Source: Globodera rostochiensis (Eukaryota; Nematoda; Chromadorea; Rhabditida; Heteroderidae). From it: a DNA stretch of 64,000 bases. The translations under genes and the position numbers were made by a program. Below the pieces are notes generated by a model. The model was not told where the DNA came from and did not search any database. It worked only from the letters and a program-made list of their open reading frames with translations. The stretch lies in NCBI GenBank assembly GCA_018350325.1, contig JAEVLN010000008.1, positions 1,922,001-1,986,000 on the forward strand. Direction: 5' to 3'. This document shows positions 22,189-33,855 of the stretch, one piece after another (positions within the stretch are counted from its first letter, which is position 1; each line of letters begins with the position of its first letter).

Positions 22189-25100
22189 ATGCCTGTCTCG
22201 GCGCGTGGTGACTCATCCTTGGCCTCCTTTACCTCGTCCAATTTGATTACTTTCGATCAGTGCAAAAACGAAGAATTCACTCTCTTCGCCGGTTTCCGCC
22301 AATTGCAAAAACACCTTCGAAACAGTTGGAGGGTTGAAATGTGAGTTGAACGGAAAGTGTGAATCGTGGGATAAAATTAATCCGTCAGTCACAGCGGAGA
22401 TGAGCTCGTAGAAGCCGCCTTTGAAAAATGCCGTATTTTTGTGTTACCATGCCCTCGGGCAAAATTCACGGAGGACGAAGTGCGCTTTTACATGAACAAT
22501 TAATTTAAATCAGCAATTTTTAGTTTGCTTTAGTACGCAAATTTGTGCATTCGGGCGGCTCATTACTTGTAATGTGTGGCGAAGGCGGTGAACAGCGCAA
22601 CGGAACCAATACGAATTTTCTGTTGGAAGAGTTTGGCATTGTGTTCAATTCGGGTAAATAGCGAAGTTTGTTTACATTTACAGTATTTATTTAAACTGTC
22701 AGATTGTGTCATTCGGACGATGTTCCACAAATACTTCGACCCGAAAGAGGCTTTGGTCCCCAACGGAGTGGTCAACCGGGCAATTCCTTCGGTTGCGGGT
22801 GTCCAAAAGTCCTTCACGGAAAGAGAGGCCGAAGTCGTCAAGAAAGAGTCGTTGAAGGGCCCAAAGCAGCCGAAGTCGCAGAAGAGAGGCACACTTAGGC
22901 AAATGCTTCGAGAAGACGGCGACGACGAAGAAGAAGCGAACATCCGGTTAGCGCGCCCATGGCCATAATTACCCATACCCATTCACTCACTGGCCATAAT
23001 TACCCATACCCATTCACTCACTGGCCATCATTACCCATACCCATTCACTCACTGGCCATCATTACCCATACCCATTCACTCACTGGCCATAATTACCCAT
23101 ACCCATTCACTCACTGGCCATCATTACCCATACCCATTCACTCACTGGCCATAATTACCCATACCCATTCACTCACTGGCCATAATTACCCATACCCATT
23201 CACTCCCTTGCCATCATAACCCATACCCATTCACTCACTGGCCATCATTACCCATACCCATTCACTCCCTGGCCATCATTACCCATACCCATTCACTCCC
23301 TGGCCATAATTACCCATACCCATTCACTCCCTTGCCATCATAACCCATACCCATTCACTCCCTGGCCATCATAACCCATACCCATTCACTCACTGGCCAT
23401 CATTACCCATACCCATTCACTCACTGGCCATAATTACCCATACCCATTCACTCACTGGCCATCATTACCCATACCCATTCACTCACTGGCCATAATTACC
23501 CATACCCATTCACTCACTGGCCATAATTACCCATACCCATTCACTCCCTTGCCATCATAACCCATACCCATTCACTCACTGGCCATCATTACCCATACCC
23601 ATTCACTCACTGGCCATAATTACCCATACCCATTCACTCCCTGGCCATCATTACCCATACCCATTCACTCACTGGCCATAATTACCCATACCCATTCACT
23701 CCCTGGCCATCATTACCCATACCCATTCACTCACTGGCCATCATTACCCATACCCATTCACTCCCTGGCCATCATTACCCATACCCATTCACTCACTGGC
23801 CATAATTACCCATACCCATTCACTCACTGGCCATAATTACCCATACCCATTCACTCCCTTGCCATCATAACCCATACCCATTCACTCACTGGCCATCATT
23901 ACCCATACCCATTCACTCCCTGGCCATCATTACCCATACCCATTCACTCCCTGGCCATAATTACCCATACCCATTCACTCCCTGGCCATCATAACCCATA
24001 CCCATTCACTCCCTGGCCATCATAACCCATACCCATTCACTCCCTGGCCATCATAACCCATACCCATTCACTCCCTGGCCATCATAACCCATACCCATTC
24101 ACTCCCTGGCCATCATAACCCATACCCATTCACTCACTGGCCATCATTACCCATACCCATTCACTCACTGGCCATAATTACCCATACCCATTCACTCACT
24201 GGCCATCATTACCCATACCCATTCACTCACTGGCCATAATTACCCATACCCATTCACTCACTGGCCATAATTACCCATACCCATTCACTCCCTTGCCATC
24301 ATAACCCATACCCATTCACTCACTGGCCATCATTACCCATACCCATTCACTCACTGGCCATAATTACCCATACCCATTCACTCCCTTGCCATCATAACCC
24401 ATACCCATTCACTCACTGGCCATAATTACCCATACCCATTCACTCCCTTGCCATCATAACCCATACCCATTCACTCACTGGCCATCATTACCCATACCCA
24501 TTCACTCCCTGGCCATCATTACCCATACCCATTCACTCCCTGGCCATAATTACCCATACCCATTCACTCCCTGGCCATCATAACCCATACCCATTCACTC
24601 CCTGGCCATCATAACCCATACCCATTCACTCCCTGGCCATCATAACCCATACCCATTCACTCCCTGGCCATCATTACCCATACCCATTCACTCCCTGGCC
24701 ATAATTACCCATACCCATTCACTCCCTGGCCATCATAACCCATACCCATTCACTCCCTGGCCATCATAACCCATACCCATTCACTCCCTGGCCATCATAA
24801 CCCATACCCATTCACTCCCTGGCCATAATTACCCATACCCATTCACTCCCTGGCCATCATAACCCATACCCATTCACTCACTGGCCATCATTACCCATAC
24901 CCATTCACTCACTGGCCATAATTACCCATACCCATTCACTCACTGGCCATCATTACCCATACCCATTCACTCACTGGCCATAATTACCCATACCCATTCA
25001 CTCACTGGCCATCATTACCCATACCCATTCACTCCCTGGCCATCATAACCCATACCCATTCACTCCCTGGCCATCATAACCCATACCCATTCACTCACTG

Positions 25101-28100
25101 GCCATCATTACCCATACCCATTCACTCCCTGGCCATCATTACCCATACCCATTCACTCCCTTGCCATCATAACCCATACCCATTCACTCCCTGGCCATCA
25201 TAACCCATACCCATTCACTCCCTGGCCATAATTACCCATACCCATTCACTCCCTGGCCATCATAACCCATACCCATTCACTCCCTGGCCATCATAACCCA
25301 TACCCATTCACTCCCTGGCCATCATAACCCATACCCATTCACTCCCTGGCCATCATAACCCATACCCATTCACTCCCTGGCCATCATAACCCATACCCAT
25401 TCACTCACTGGCCATCATTACCCATACCCATTCACTCACTGGCCATAATTACCCATACCCATTCACTCCCTGGCCATCATAACCCATACCCATTCACTCC
25501 CTGGCCATCATAACCCATACCCATTCACTCACTGGCCATCATTACCCATACCCATTCACTCACTGGCCATAATTACCTATACCCATTCACTCACTGGCCA
25601 TAATTACCCATACCCATTCACTCCCTTGCCATCATAACCCATACCCATTCACTCACTGGCCATCATTACCCATACCCATTCACTCACTGGCCATAATTAC
25701 CCATACCCATTCACTCACTGGCCATCATTACCCATACCCATTCACTCCCTGGCCATCATAACCCATACCCATTCACTCCCTGGCCATCATAACCCATACC
25801 CATTCACTCACTGGCCATCATTACCCATACCCATTCACTCACTGGCCATCATTACCCATACCCATTCACTCCCTTGCCATCATAACCCATACCCATTCAC
25901 TCCCTGGCCATAATTACCCATACCCATTCACTCCCTGGCCATAATTACCCATACCCATTCACTCCCTGGCCATCATAACCCATACCCATTCACTCCCTGG
26001 CCATCATAACCCATACCCATTCACTCCCTGGCCATCATAACCCATACCCATTCACTCCCTGGCCATCATAACCCATACCCATTCACTCCCTGGCCATCAT
26101 AACCCATACCCATTCACTCCCTGGCCATCATAACCCATACCCATTCACTCCCTGGCCATCATAACCCATACCCATTCACTCCCTGGCCATCATTACCCAT
26201 ACCCATTCACTCCCTGGCCATCATAACCCATACCCATTCACTCACTGGCCATCATTACCCATACCCATTCACTCACTGGCCATAATTACCCATACCCATT
26301 CACTCACTGGCCATCATTACCCATACCCATTCACTCACTGGCCATAATTACCCATACCCATTCACTCCCTTGCCATCATAACCCATACCCATTCACTCAC
26401 TGGCCATAATTACCCATACCCATTCACTCACTGGCCATAATTACCCATACCCATTCACTCCCTTGCCATCATAACCCATACCCATTCGCTCACTGGCCAT
26501 CATTACCCATACCCATTCACTCACTGGCCATAATTACCCATACCCATTCACTCCCTGGCCATAATTACCCATACCCATTCACTCACTGGCCATAATTACC
26601 CATACCCATTCACTCCCTTGCCATCATAACCCATACCCATTCACTCACTGGCCATAATTACCCATACCCATTCACTCCCTTGCCATCATAACCCATACCC
26701 ATTCACTCACTGGCCATCATTACCCATACCCATTCACTCCCTGGCCATCATTACCCATACCCATTCACTCCCTGGCCATAATTACCCATACCCATTCACT
26801 CCCTGGCCATCATAACCCATACCCATTCACTCCCTGGCCATCATAACCCATACCCATTCACTCCCTGGCCATCATAACCCATACCCATTCACTCCCTGGC
26901 CATCATAACCCATACCCATTCACTCCCTGGCCATCATAACCCATACCCATTCACTCCCTGGCCATCATAACCCATACCCATTCACTCCCTGGCCATCATA
27001 ACCCATACCCATTCACTCCCTGGCCATCATAACCCATACCCATTCACTCCCTGGCCATCATTACCCATACCCATTCACTCCCTGGCCATCATTACCCATA
27101 CCCATTCACTCCCTGGCCATAATTACCCATACCCATTCACTCCCTGGCCATCATAACCCATACCCATTCACTCCCTGGCCATCATAACCCATACCCATTC
27201 ACTCCCTGGCCATCATAACCCATACCCATTCACTCCCTGGCCATCATAACCCATACCCATTTATTCCCACTCCCCGATCAGTTCGGCTCTGACCTTCGTG
27301 TTTCCCTTTGGCTGCACTTTAAACGTCGATCGACGTTCCGTTTGTGTGCTGTCCACCGGTACTGTGTGTTATCCGATTTCACGACCAATTTGTGCATTCC
27401 ATACAATGCGAAAAGTATTCGATATAATTATTTGAAAAGTTAAATTTGTTAATTTTAAGGAAAATGGTTCGGGAAAGCTGGCCGTTGTTGGTAAATTACT
27501 ATAATACGCAAATGAATAAATTATATTTTGATTCTTTACTTCACAGGTTCTGTTCAAATGTTCACTGATGATTTCTTCGCCAAAGAAGACAATGCGAAAA
27601 TTTTTGTATAATCTTATTAAACAATAAAAGTAAAAAAGTGTCCTTTTTAAGGATGTGATCATCAAATTTCTTTCGGATGGCTTCGAGTTAAATCAAATCG
27701 ACGCTGCTGAACCAGACATTGCGGATTTCCACACAATTCCGGACAATTTGCGACTTTCGGGTAACATTTGGTAACAAATCGTTTAGAATTTGGTGTTCCC
27801 CTAAAAAGGTCAGTTGAAAATGTGCCTGCAGGAAAGCGAAATAGAGCAAACATTTACGGGGGACTTCACCAAATTGTTCGACAACTCTCTGTGCTCAGTT
27901 AGCCTGGAGCATTGGCCTGAGGCAATTCGGTAGGACAGCCAAAGACACTGTATTTATTGAGACAAATGCTAATTACATAATTTTCCCAAAGTCTGTACGA
28001 CAAAATTGGATTGAAGCATGAGCCTCTGACTTTGGTTACTCCGGCTTTCCAAGTGCCGATGCCCCCCTTCCAGCCAGCCGTACGTTTTGGTTGACGAAAG

Positions 28101-28743
28101 TCTTTACTTTCGTCGTTTACGTTAGGTATTTGCGCCGGAATTCCGGGAGTTGGCCCCTCCGCAGTTGGAACTGTTCGATTTGGACGACGCATTCGCCACC
28201 CACGAAATTCAGCTGGCACAACTCACCAACCGATGTGTGAACGTCCAATCACTTCCTTCCCACAGATTCTCGTTTTAAGGTGCCGAAAATGAATTGGATC
28301 TGTATATTCGAGAAGCGGGGGAAATTCTGGACATCAACAAGACTCTCTTGCGCAGTGATCAGCAGGAGAAAAAGGTGTATTCCAAACAGGTGTTGGAATA
28401 TGTGATTCGGCACATTGTCGAGTGGAAGAAGTCCACTGCCGGAATGGTACTGCTTTTTGGCATGTTCGAGAGTTTCAACCCGAGTTGAGAAAGGTTTTTG
28501 GATCGTAGTTGCGCTCTTAGCTAGTCGAAGTCTCGAACATTCCTACCGTACTTTGGGTACAGTACACACATGGCCGTCCCTCCCCTTCAGGACGATTCCG
28601 ATGACTTCACTTCATCCTATTTGCCCGACGAGAGCGGAATACCAATAGAAGCCAATAAGGAAATGAGTGCCATTGGTTTTGAGGCCGAAGCTGAAGAGGA
28701 GGACGCATTCTCAAACATCGACCAATACGACGACTTCGCATAA
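22189..28743 (+). CDS. osm-6: Intraflagellar transport protein IFT52 (OSM-6)
   Basis: Thirteen exons (22189-22340, 22395-22479, 22524-22653, 22703-22946, 27282-27414, 27460-27490, 27547-27605, 27652-27760, 27809-27929, 27992-28079, 28126-28234, 28280-28446, 28591-28743) close to 526 residues. Conserved IFT52 blocks follow in order: LLVMCGEGGEQ with NTNFLLEEFGI, HKYFDPKEALVPNGVVNR, LTFVFPFGCTLNV, VLSTGTVCYPISRP, DGFELNQIDA, FTKLFDNSLC, PPQLELFDLDDAFATHE and the C-terminal VLEYVIRHIVEWKK. It is a core IFT-B subunit that carries cargo into sensory cilia. It is somewhat longer than the human protein because of a basic/acidic linker in exon 4 (LKGPKQPKSQKRG). Intron 4 is 4,335 nt, almost all minisatellite; the other introns are 41-144 nt. 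Confidence 0.95.
22968..27262. repeat. 4.3-kb 31-nt minisatellite inside IFT52 intron
   Basis: About 138 head-to-tail copies of a 31-nt unit, ccatcattacccatacccat plus tcactcactgg. Variation is limited to a few sites: aattaccc, cattaccc or cataaccc, and cactcactgg, cactccctgg or cactcccttg. Blocks of the same variant order recur, a sign of multi-unit duplications. The array sits wholly in the intron 22947-27281. Retained, it would hit a stop (TAA, 22966-22968) directly after exon 4. Confidence 0.97.
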
Positions 28744-29057
28744 CAATCAAACCAAGCACATAAAGCTTTAATATCAGAACTTTATTAACCCCCCATTAAG
28801 CCCGCCTTCGCATGCAGAATTCAACTAGTAATATCTCCAAGTAATTTGTAATTTAATAAAATAAAAAAAAAGCGTCAAGATCAGAACGGGAACAGGTGTT
28901 ATCAGATCAAAACAAAACATTGATATCAGATCATAGAGCGGAACAAAGGAAAGAATGCGTTTGGTGTTTGACAAATAAATACCCCTGATAAGGCAATTGC
29001 TGGAAGAGAACAAAAACATTCGGATGCAACGACAATTCACCTCCCCGCCAATAAATT
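28744..29057. other. 3' intergenic region between convergent genes
   Basis: AT-rich spacer between the stops of IFT52 (plus) and NASP (minus), presumably holding both 3' ends. No gene seen. Confidence 0.6.
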
Positions 29058-30977
29058 TCAATGCCCCGCACCATCCATCGTCGAGCATCGTTGGCCTTCA
29101 CTCATTTCACCCATTCCTTCGACGACATTTTCTTCTCCGTTTTCGTTGTCTGTCTCCGTTTTAGACATCTTCACGTCCTGCTGGAGATCTTTGTCTTCAC
29201 TTCAAAATAAACATTTTTTAAAAATAAATAAATATAATAAAATAAATGGAATTACATGAAATGGTCGGCCTCCGCAGCCTCAGACTGTCCCAAAGGTCGT
29301 TTCACCGCTTTTCTCTTCACCATGCCGGTAATGTCATTCGCCTCCGCAGTGTTTCCATTGGCACCCAACGCTTTCATTAAAAAAGGCTGCAGAATTGCTT
29401 TCATGGCCTTTTCGCGTTCAATTTGCTCCTCAATGGAACTGACGGCGTCTGAATTTGTTTGTTTATTGTGGGGGATCGCCTCGGGTATTATCCAAATGCT
29501 TCAAAGGAAGGAAAGAATCCACAACTCCGCACGCACCTTGGACGTTCTCATCCACTCCCTTAGCTGCATCTTTCAGCTCCTCCAATTCCCGACACAAATT
29601 CACGCACGCCTCCTCCCCCTTCTCTTTCACCTCCCTTTCCTTGACCGCAATGAGCAGCTCGAGCACTTTTTTGGCACTTTCAAAATGGTCTGCCGCGGTT
29701 TTAAAATCATTCATCAGTTTGTGAGTGCGTCCAATCCAAAAATGCACTTCGGCAATGCGACGGTCGGCATCCCCAAACAATTGCTAACAAAGCAAAAAGT
29801 TAAGAAATATATTGTTATGGAACACAAATAAATGAAAAAAAAAACCTTTCGAATGTTCAACGCCTCCGTGAACTCTTCCAATGCGGAGGGGAAGTTCTCC
29901 GCGACCGTCATGCAATCGCCCAGCGCCACCAGCACATCTGCCTTTCGCTCCTTCCACAAATCCATGTCGTCGCCCGTTTGTCTGAAAGTTTGCTGAAAGA
30001 TTGAAACCTCGCCCAATTGTCGCACTTATCGCAAATTTTCCGTGCCACTTCGAGGTTTTCCCAAGCGATTTGGACATCGTCCTCGTCCTCTTCCTCCTCT
30101 ACCACCTCCAAAATTACTTCAGAAGACAGCAATTGCTCAACGTTCTTTTTAGCTGCTTGATCACCATCGCTAGCGGCCACTCAAAGGGTAAAAACATTGT
30201 AAAATGCGCATTTAATTCCTCGATACTTTTTTTTTCCGTCAGAAAAACTTTGTCTTTTGCAGCACTGTCCACGTCTTCTCCATTTTGATTCAGGCCGCCC
30301 TTATCCTCCGCATTTTCTTCTTCATTTTCATCGTCGCTCTCGTCAATTTTCCCCAACGGAACTTTGATTGGCAATGCCTCGAGACGGACAATCTTTGCAG
30401 GGGAAATGATTAACAAAATCGCATTATTTTGAATTTTAATTTTCCACTCGCCCACCTCAACGAGCGCCTTGCCGTAATTGAAATGTGGCAAGAAAGACTG
30501 AGCGGCAAAATCACCAAAGAATTTTGAACTTAACATCGATTAAAAGCATCGAAAAAAAAGAAAAAGTCTATACGATAATTCGACCGCATCACAAAGCACC
30601 GTGGACGCCTCTTCGAATGACTGCGCCAACATCAGCTTGTGCCCCTCGGCCAGCAATTTGCCCAACTTTGCCACATTTCTGAACAAAATTGCCATTGTTT
30701 GGGCACAAAGATGCCCCAATCAGTTTTTACAATGAGTAGAAAAATCTACAAACGGTTTTATGAGCGAATATTTACTTTCAACTTACAGAATTGACATTTT
30801 ACTTTAAAAAAGCAATTCTCAATTTAAGTTTCCGTGCCTAGCAATAGCATGCCGCTGCACTCGAATGGAATCAACAACTCACTCTTCGTACGTCTCTCGG
30901 CTTTCTGTGGCACGACTTGAACCTTGTTCCATCCCATGCATTTCCTCCCCAGCGATTTGTTGCGCGTTTTCGTTCAT
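29058..30977 (-). CDS. NASP-family histone chaperone (TPR protein)
   Basis: Ten minus-strand exons (30977-30883, 30801-30787, 30678-30574, 30528-30456, 30392-30266, 30179-30049, 30007-29846, 29783-29537, 29448-29256, 29199-29058) give 429 residues. TPR helices are visible: KLLAEGHKLMLAQSFEEAST, HFNYGKALVE, VALGDCMTVAENFPSALEEF, RIAEVHFWIGRTHKLMNDF. The second TPR is interrupted by an acidic insert (DESDDENEEENAED and VVEEEEDEDD), which is the SHNi-TPR hallmark. A helix (LCRELEELKD) and a basic patch (VKRKAVKRP) follow. NASP binds histone H3-H4 in the nucleus. The second exon is only 15 nt. The join 30266/30179 is the least certain, as several introns would fit. Family identification is firm; the ortholog name is not given. 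Confidence 0.85.
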
Positions 30978-31319
30978 TGTCGTTTGATTAACTAAAGCTC
31001 TAAACATTAAGTGTAATCAGATCAACTTTTCTCAAATACATGACTTTCGTGGTGAGGTAAGAAACAGCTAAATGAACTGTAAAAGTCACATTGACAAATT
31101 CTGCAATACTTTCGGAAGAGATCTAACAAAAACAAATGCAACAACAATTTATGCTCCTAATCGAATTACTCTTCTAATTCTTTCGTGCTTTGCCGAGAGT
31201 TTTAGCAATTTGCGCCCCTTCCTTCTGCACATTCCCAGTGTTTGTCTTCGTAGCTTAATGAAGCAAATATTTTCAGCGTGTAGTAATAATCTTTATCATC
31301 TTAGCCATCCTAGCTAATT
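30978..31319. other. Spacer upstream of NASP
   Basis: No gene recognised. A minus-strand donor (AAAG|GTAATG) at its right edge suggests the neighbouring ORF may continue into it, but I could not find the next exon. Confidence 0.4.
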
Positions 31320-31652
31320 TCAAAACGCATTACCTTTTTTCTGTTTCTGAGTTGACGTTTCCCCAAGTGTGCTGATAAATTTGTCTAAGCGTGAAGACAA
31401 TTTGTGCAATCGGAGGGCGAGTTCATTATCAATCGCATGCGGAACATTTGAGTTGAATGTTCTATCTTTTTGATGCATTTGGGCCTCCGTTTTTCCTCCG
31501 TTCGTTTGTTGTCCATCGAGCAACTCAAATTCTTCCGACGCGTTAATTGGGGCGCCCGTAGTTTTTGACGTTCCGTGATAACATGGCAAATGATAGATAA
31601 CATTGGCAGGTTCAACAGGAAAATCAGGAAAATAGGGACAGATCCGATACAT
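31320..31652 (-). CDS. Unknown ORF between MESH1 and NASP
   Basis: An open frame from ATG 31652 down to the stop at 31320 encodes about 110 residues, beginning MYRICPYFPDFP. The middle is polar (EFELLDGQQTNGGK) and a helical stretch follows (NELALRLHKLSSRLDKFI). A good donor (AAAAAG|GTAATG) just before the stop suggests that the real gene is spliced onward. The open frame also extends a few codons upstream (VVVYVVKRNKGE). The family is not recognised. Confidence 0.4.
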   Translation of the reverse strand: MYRICPYFPDFPVEPANVIYHLPCYHGTSKTTGAPINASEEFELLDGQQTNGGKTEAQMHQKDRTFNSNVPHAIDNELALRLHKLSSRLDKFISTLGETSTQKQKKGNAF

Positions 31653-31981
31653 TTCACCTTTGTTTCGTTTGACAACATACACAACCACCAATTTAGATGA
31701 AAAAACAAAAAAATATTAGTTTAAAACTCAACTACATAATACATAAAAAAAGTATAACATTTTAAATTTATTTAATGCTCAAATGAAACAACCAAGTTTG
31801 TGGAAAAAGCTACAATGGCACTGTCAACTTTTAATGTGGCTCAAACATTTTGATCACAACCTTTTTATTAACTGCTAAATACCCATGCACATGTTACGGG
31901 AAATTCCAAATTTTACCGCTTTGCAAATTCCAGAATTTACCGATTTCCCTAATTTCCGTAACACATACAACAGCAGTCGAA

Positions 31982-32734
31982 TCACTTTTTGTCGAGTAAC
32001 TGATTTATCACATCGTCCAATGCCGTCTCCAATACATCATTGGTGCCCTTGAGCTGTGCAACCACATCCTTGGCCCATTTGGTATGCTCCTTCGCCTTCG
32101 TCTTGCTCCACCCAATAGGCAGTGCCCGTTGTAAATCTCTCAGATTGTATAATTTGTCCGCTAACTTGACCAACTTCGCCTTAATCATCACTAAAATCCG
32201 TTTTCCCAAGTCGGTTTCCTTTTGATCTTTCACCTTGTAAGAGGACCCGGCCGCCTTCTCCACCTGCATTTTCTTCCGAACATCTCTTGGTAAAGACGTA
32301 TCGTCGGTGCACTCCCTCACAATGTCCGCTACCTCCCGCCCAAACTCCTGATCCAACTCCTCAAATGTGGTCTTGGTATCCTCCACCAAATCATGTAAAT
32401 ATGCCGCAGCCAATGTAGCAGGGTCATACACCTTGGCAAGACTGGAAGAAGCGGTCTTTCATTGTCGACTTAGTCCGCAATTTAAGTGATTTAATAGTGA
32501 TCATCACCTAGCCAACAAAAAGGCAACTCCGATTGGATGATTAATGTAAGGCGTCCGCTCGTCCTTTCTTTTTTGGAAACGATGCCTTCGAGCCGCAAAA
32601 TCAGCCGCTTTTATAACAAGATGCATGCCCTCGTTGTCGGAGCAGTTCGGGACCGCAGAAGAAGACTTTTCATCATAATTATCACAAAGGTTTGTCGGAA
32701 TCATAGGAAATTTGCTTTTTTCTTGTTGATCCAT
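31982..32734 (-). CDS. MESH1-type HD phosphohydrolase
   Basis: Three exons (32734-32508, 32441-32234, 32179-31982) close to 210 residues. MESH1/HDDC3 blocks: [31 protein letters not shown], the metal-binding HD motif with [10 protein letters not shown] (His-Asp and downstream Glu-Asp), [24 protein letters not shown] and [13 protein letters not shown]. The family is the animal homolog of SpoT hydrolase domains; it removes pyrophosphate from ppGpp in vitro and NADPH phosphate in animal cells. The N-terminal 45 residues are polar and not conserved. The 54-nt second intron is in frame and free of stops, so its retention would insert 18 residues before [12 protein letters not shown]. Confidence 0.92.
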
Positions 32735-33058
32735 CCTGTGCGATAAAATTGAAGCATACTTTAAAAAGCACACGCAATCGGGGAGAATTCGAATTGACCT
32801 TCATTTCGAACCTCTGACTCAAATTCGAAAAATTCTAAATTTTCAAAATTCTATTTCGCCTCAATCTTCAAAAAATTACAATGAAAGGGCAGGCACAATA
32901 ATTCATGCTATTTGAAGATTCTATTTTTGAATAACGACACGACTTTTTCTATCAAAACGCCAAAAAAGCGGGCATTTAAATCTTTAGGCGCAAATAATTT
33001 AATTGCCCCAGGCAAATATATGATGGAATGATACAAATCGTCAAATTTGCACAATTCA
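32735..33058. other. Divergent spacer
   Basis: AT-rich region between the divergent starts of MESH1 (minus) and a small plus gene. No other gene seen. Confidence 0.5.
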
Positions 33059-33482
33059 ATGTCCATATCGGATAAGATTCGGGAAGCTCGAGAGTGGAGT
33101 CACTGCATCGACACATTGAAAGCATCTGTGGATTCTATGTACGAAATTTGCCGAAAACAACAGAATTTTTTAGGTTGTGAGGTTCGATATTTTAAAATTA
33201 TTTTTCCAAGTAAATTTAAATTTGATCATTTCAGGAAGCCATTATGTTTCTGAAAAATGGCATTCGGGACTTTCTCAGTTTAATCGATACAATAAAAATT
33301 GAGCAAAATTGGGAGAATTCCGAGAAGTTCGTATTTGTTGCTTTTGTCAGTGAAAATATAACTTGGAGCTAAAATTTCAATTTAGAAGGCCAATGGCACC
33401 AGTTGCTTGGGAGATCCGTGGATCGATCTCAAAGAACAATTTGGCGCCTCAAGCGAGAAACGTAAAGGAAGTGGAATGGTAG
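33059..33482 (+). CDS. Small helical protein, function unknown
   Basis: Exons 33059-33181, 33235-33326 and 33386-33482 join in phase to 103 residues. It starts MSISDKIREAREWSH and looks mostly alpha-helical (CIDTLKASVDSMYEICRKQQ; AIMFLKNGIRDFLSLIDTIK). It ends ARNVKEVEW. There is no signal peptide or TM. The family is not recognised; its size would suit a small complex subunit. Splice sites are canonical. Confidence 0.55.
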
Positions 33483-33855
33483 AAGACAAAAACAAAAAAC
33501 ATTCTACCTAATTAGCATTCTTTAAGCCAAACTAAATTTGATGAGGATTGTCGAGCAAATCAAAAGGAGAAAAAGGAAGAAAGTGGTACTTACATATAAT
33601 TAATCAAATATAAATCAATTTTATTATAATGAATATCTTTTGATCCCTCCCTATTGGAGAATGGCAATTGGTGCAACGGAAGAAGGGGGCGGGGCGCAGC
33701 GGAAAAAACCAACAGAATGAAGTGAATATTTGCCCATTTTTGCCGGTTGGAAAACAGAGAAAGGCGCCGAAAAGTGCGATGGATTTGCCACAGACAAAGG
33801 TCCAAAAGTCTTTCTGAGACTTGCGCATTTTTTATTCTTTGTTTTGAAGGCTTCA
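33483..33855. other. Spacer before SCAPER
   Basis: No independent gene. Open frames on both strands end at the SCAPER start; an acceptor-like TTGAAG precedes the ATG at 33856, so a 5' UTR exon or trans-splice site is possible. Confidence 0.4.

Noticed and set aside
22959..23219. ORF encoding repeated THSLTGHNYPYPF
   Set aside because: It is a translation of the intronic 31-nt minisatellite; IFT52 splicing skips it.
22947..27281. CRISPR-like array
   Set aside because: Units are contiguous without unique spacers, and the genome is eukaryotic.
30000..30060. Apparent frameshift in NASP
   Set aside because: A 41-nt intron (30048-30008) restores frame and the expected TPR spacing.
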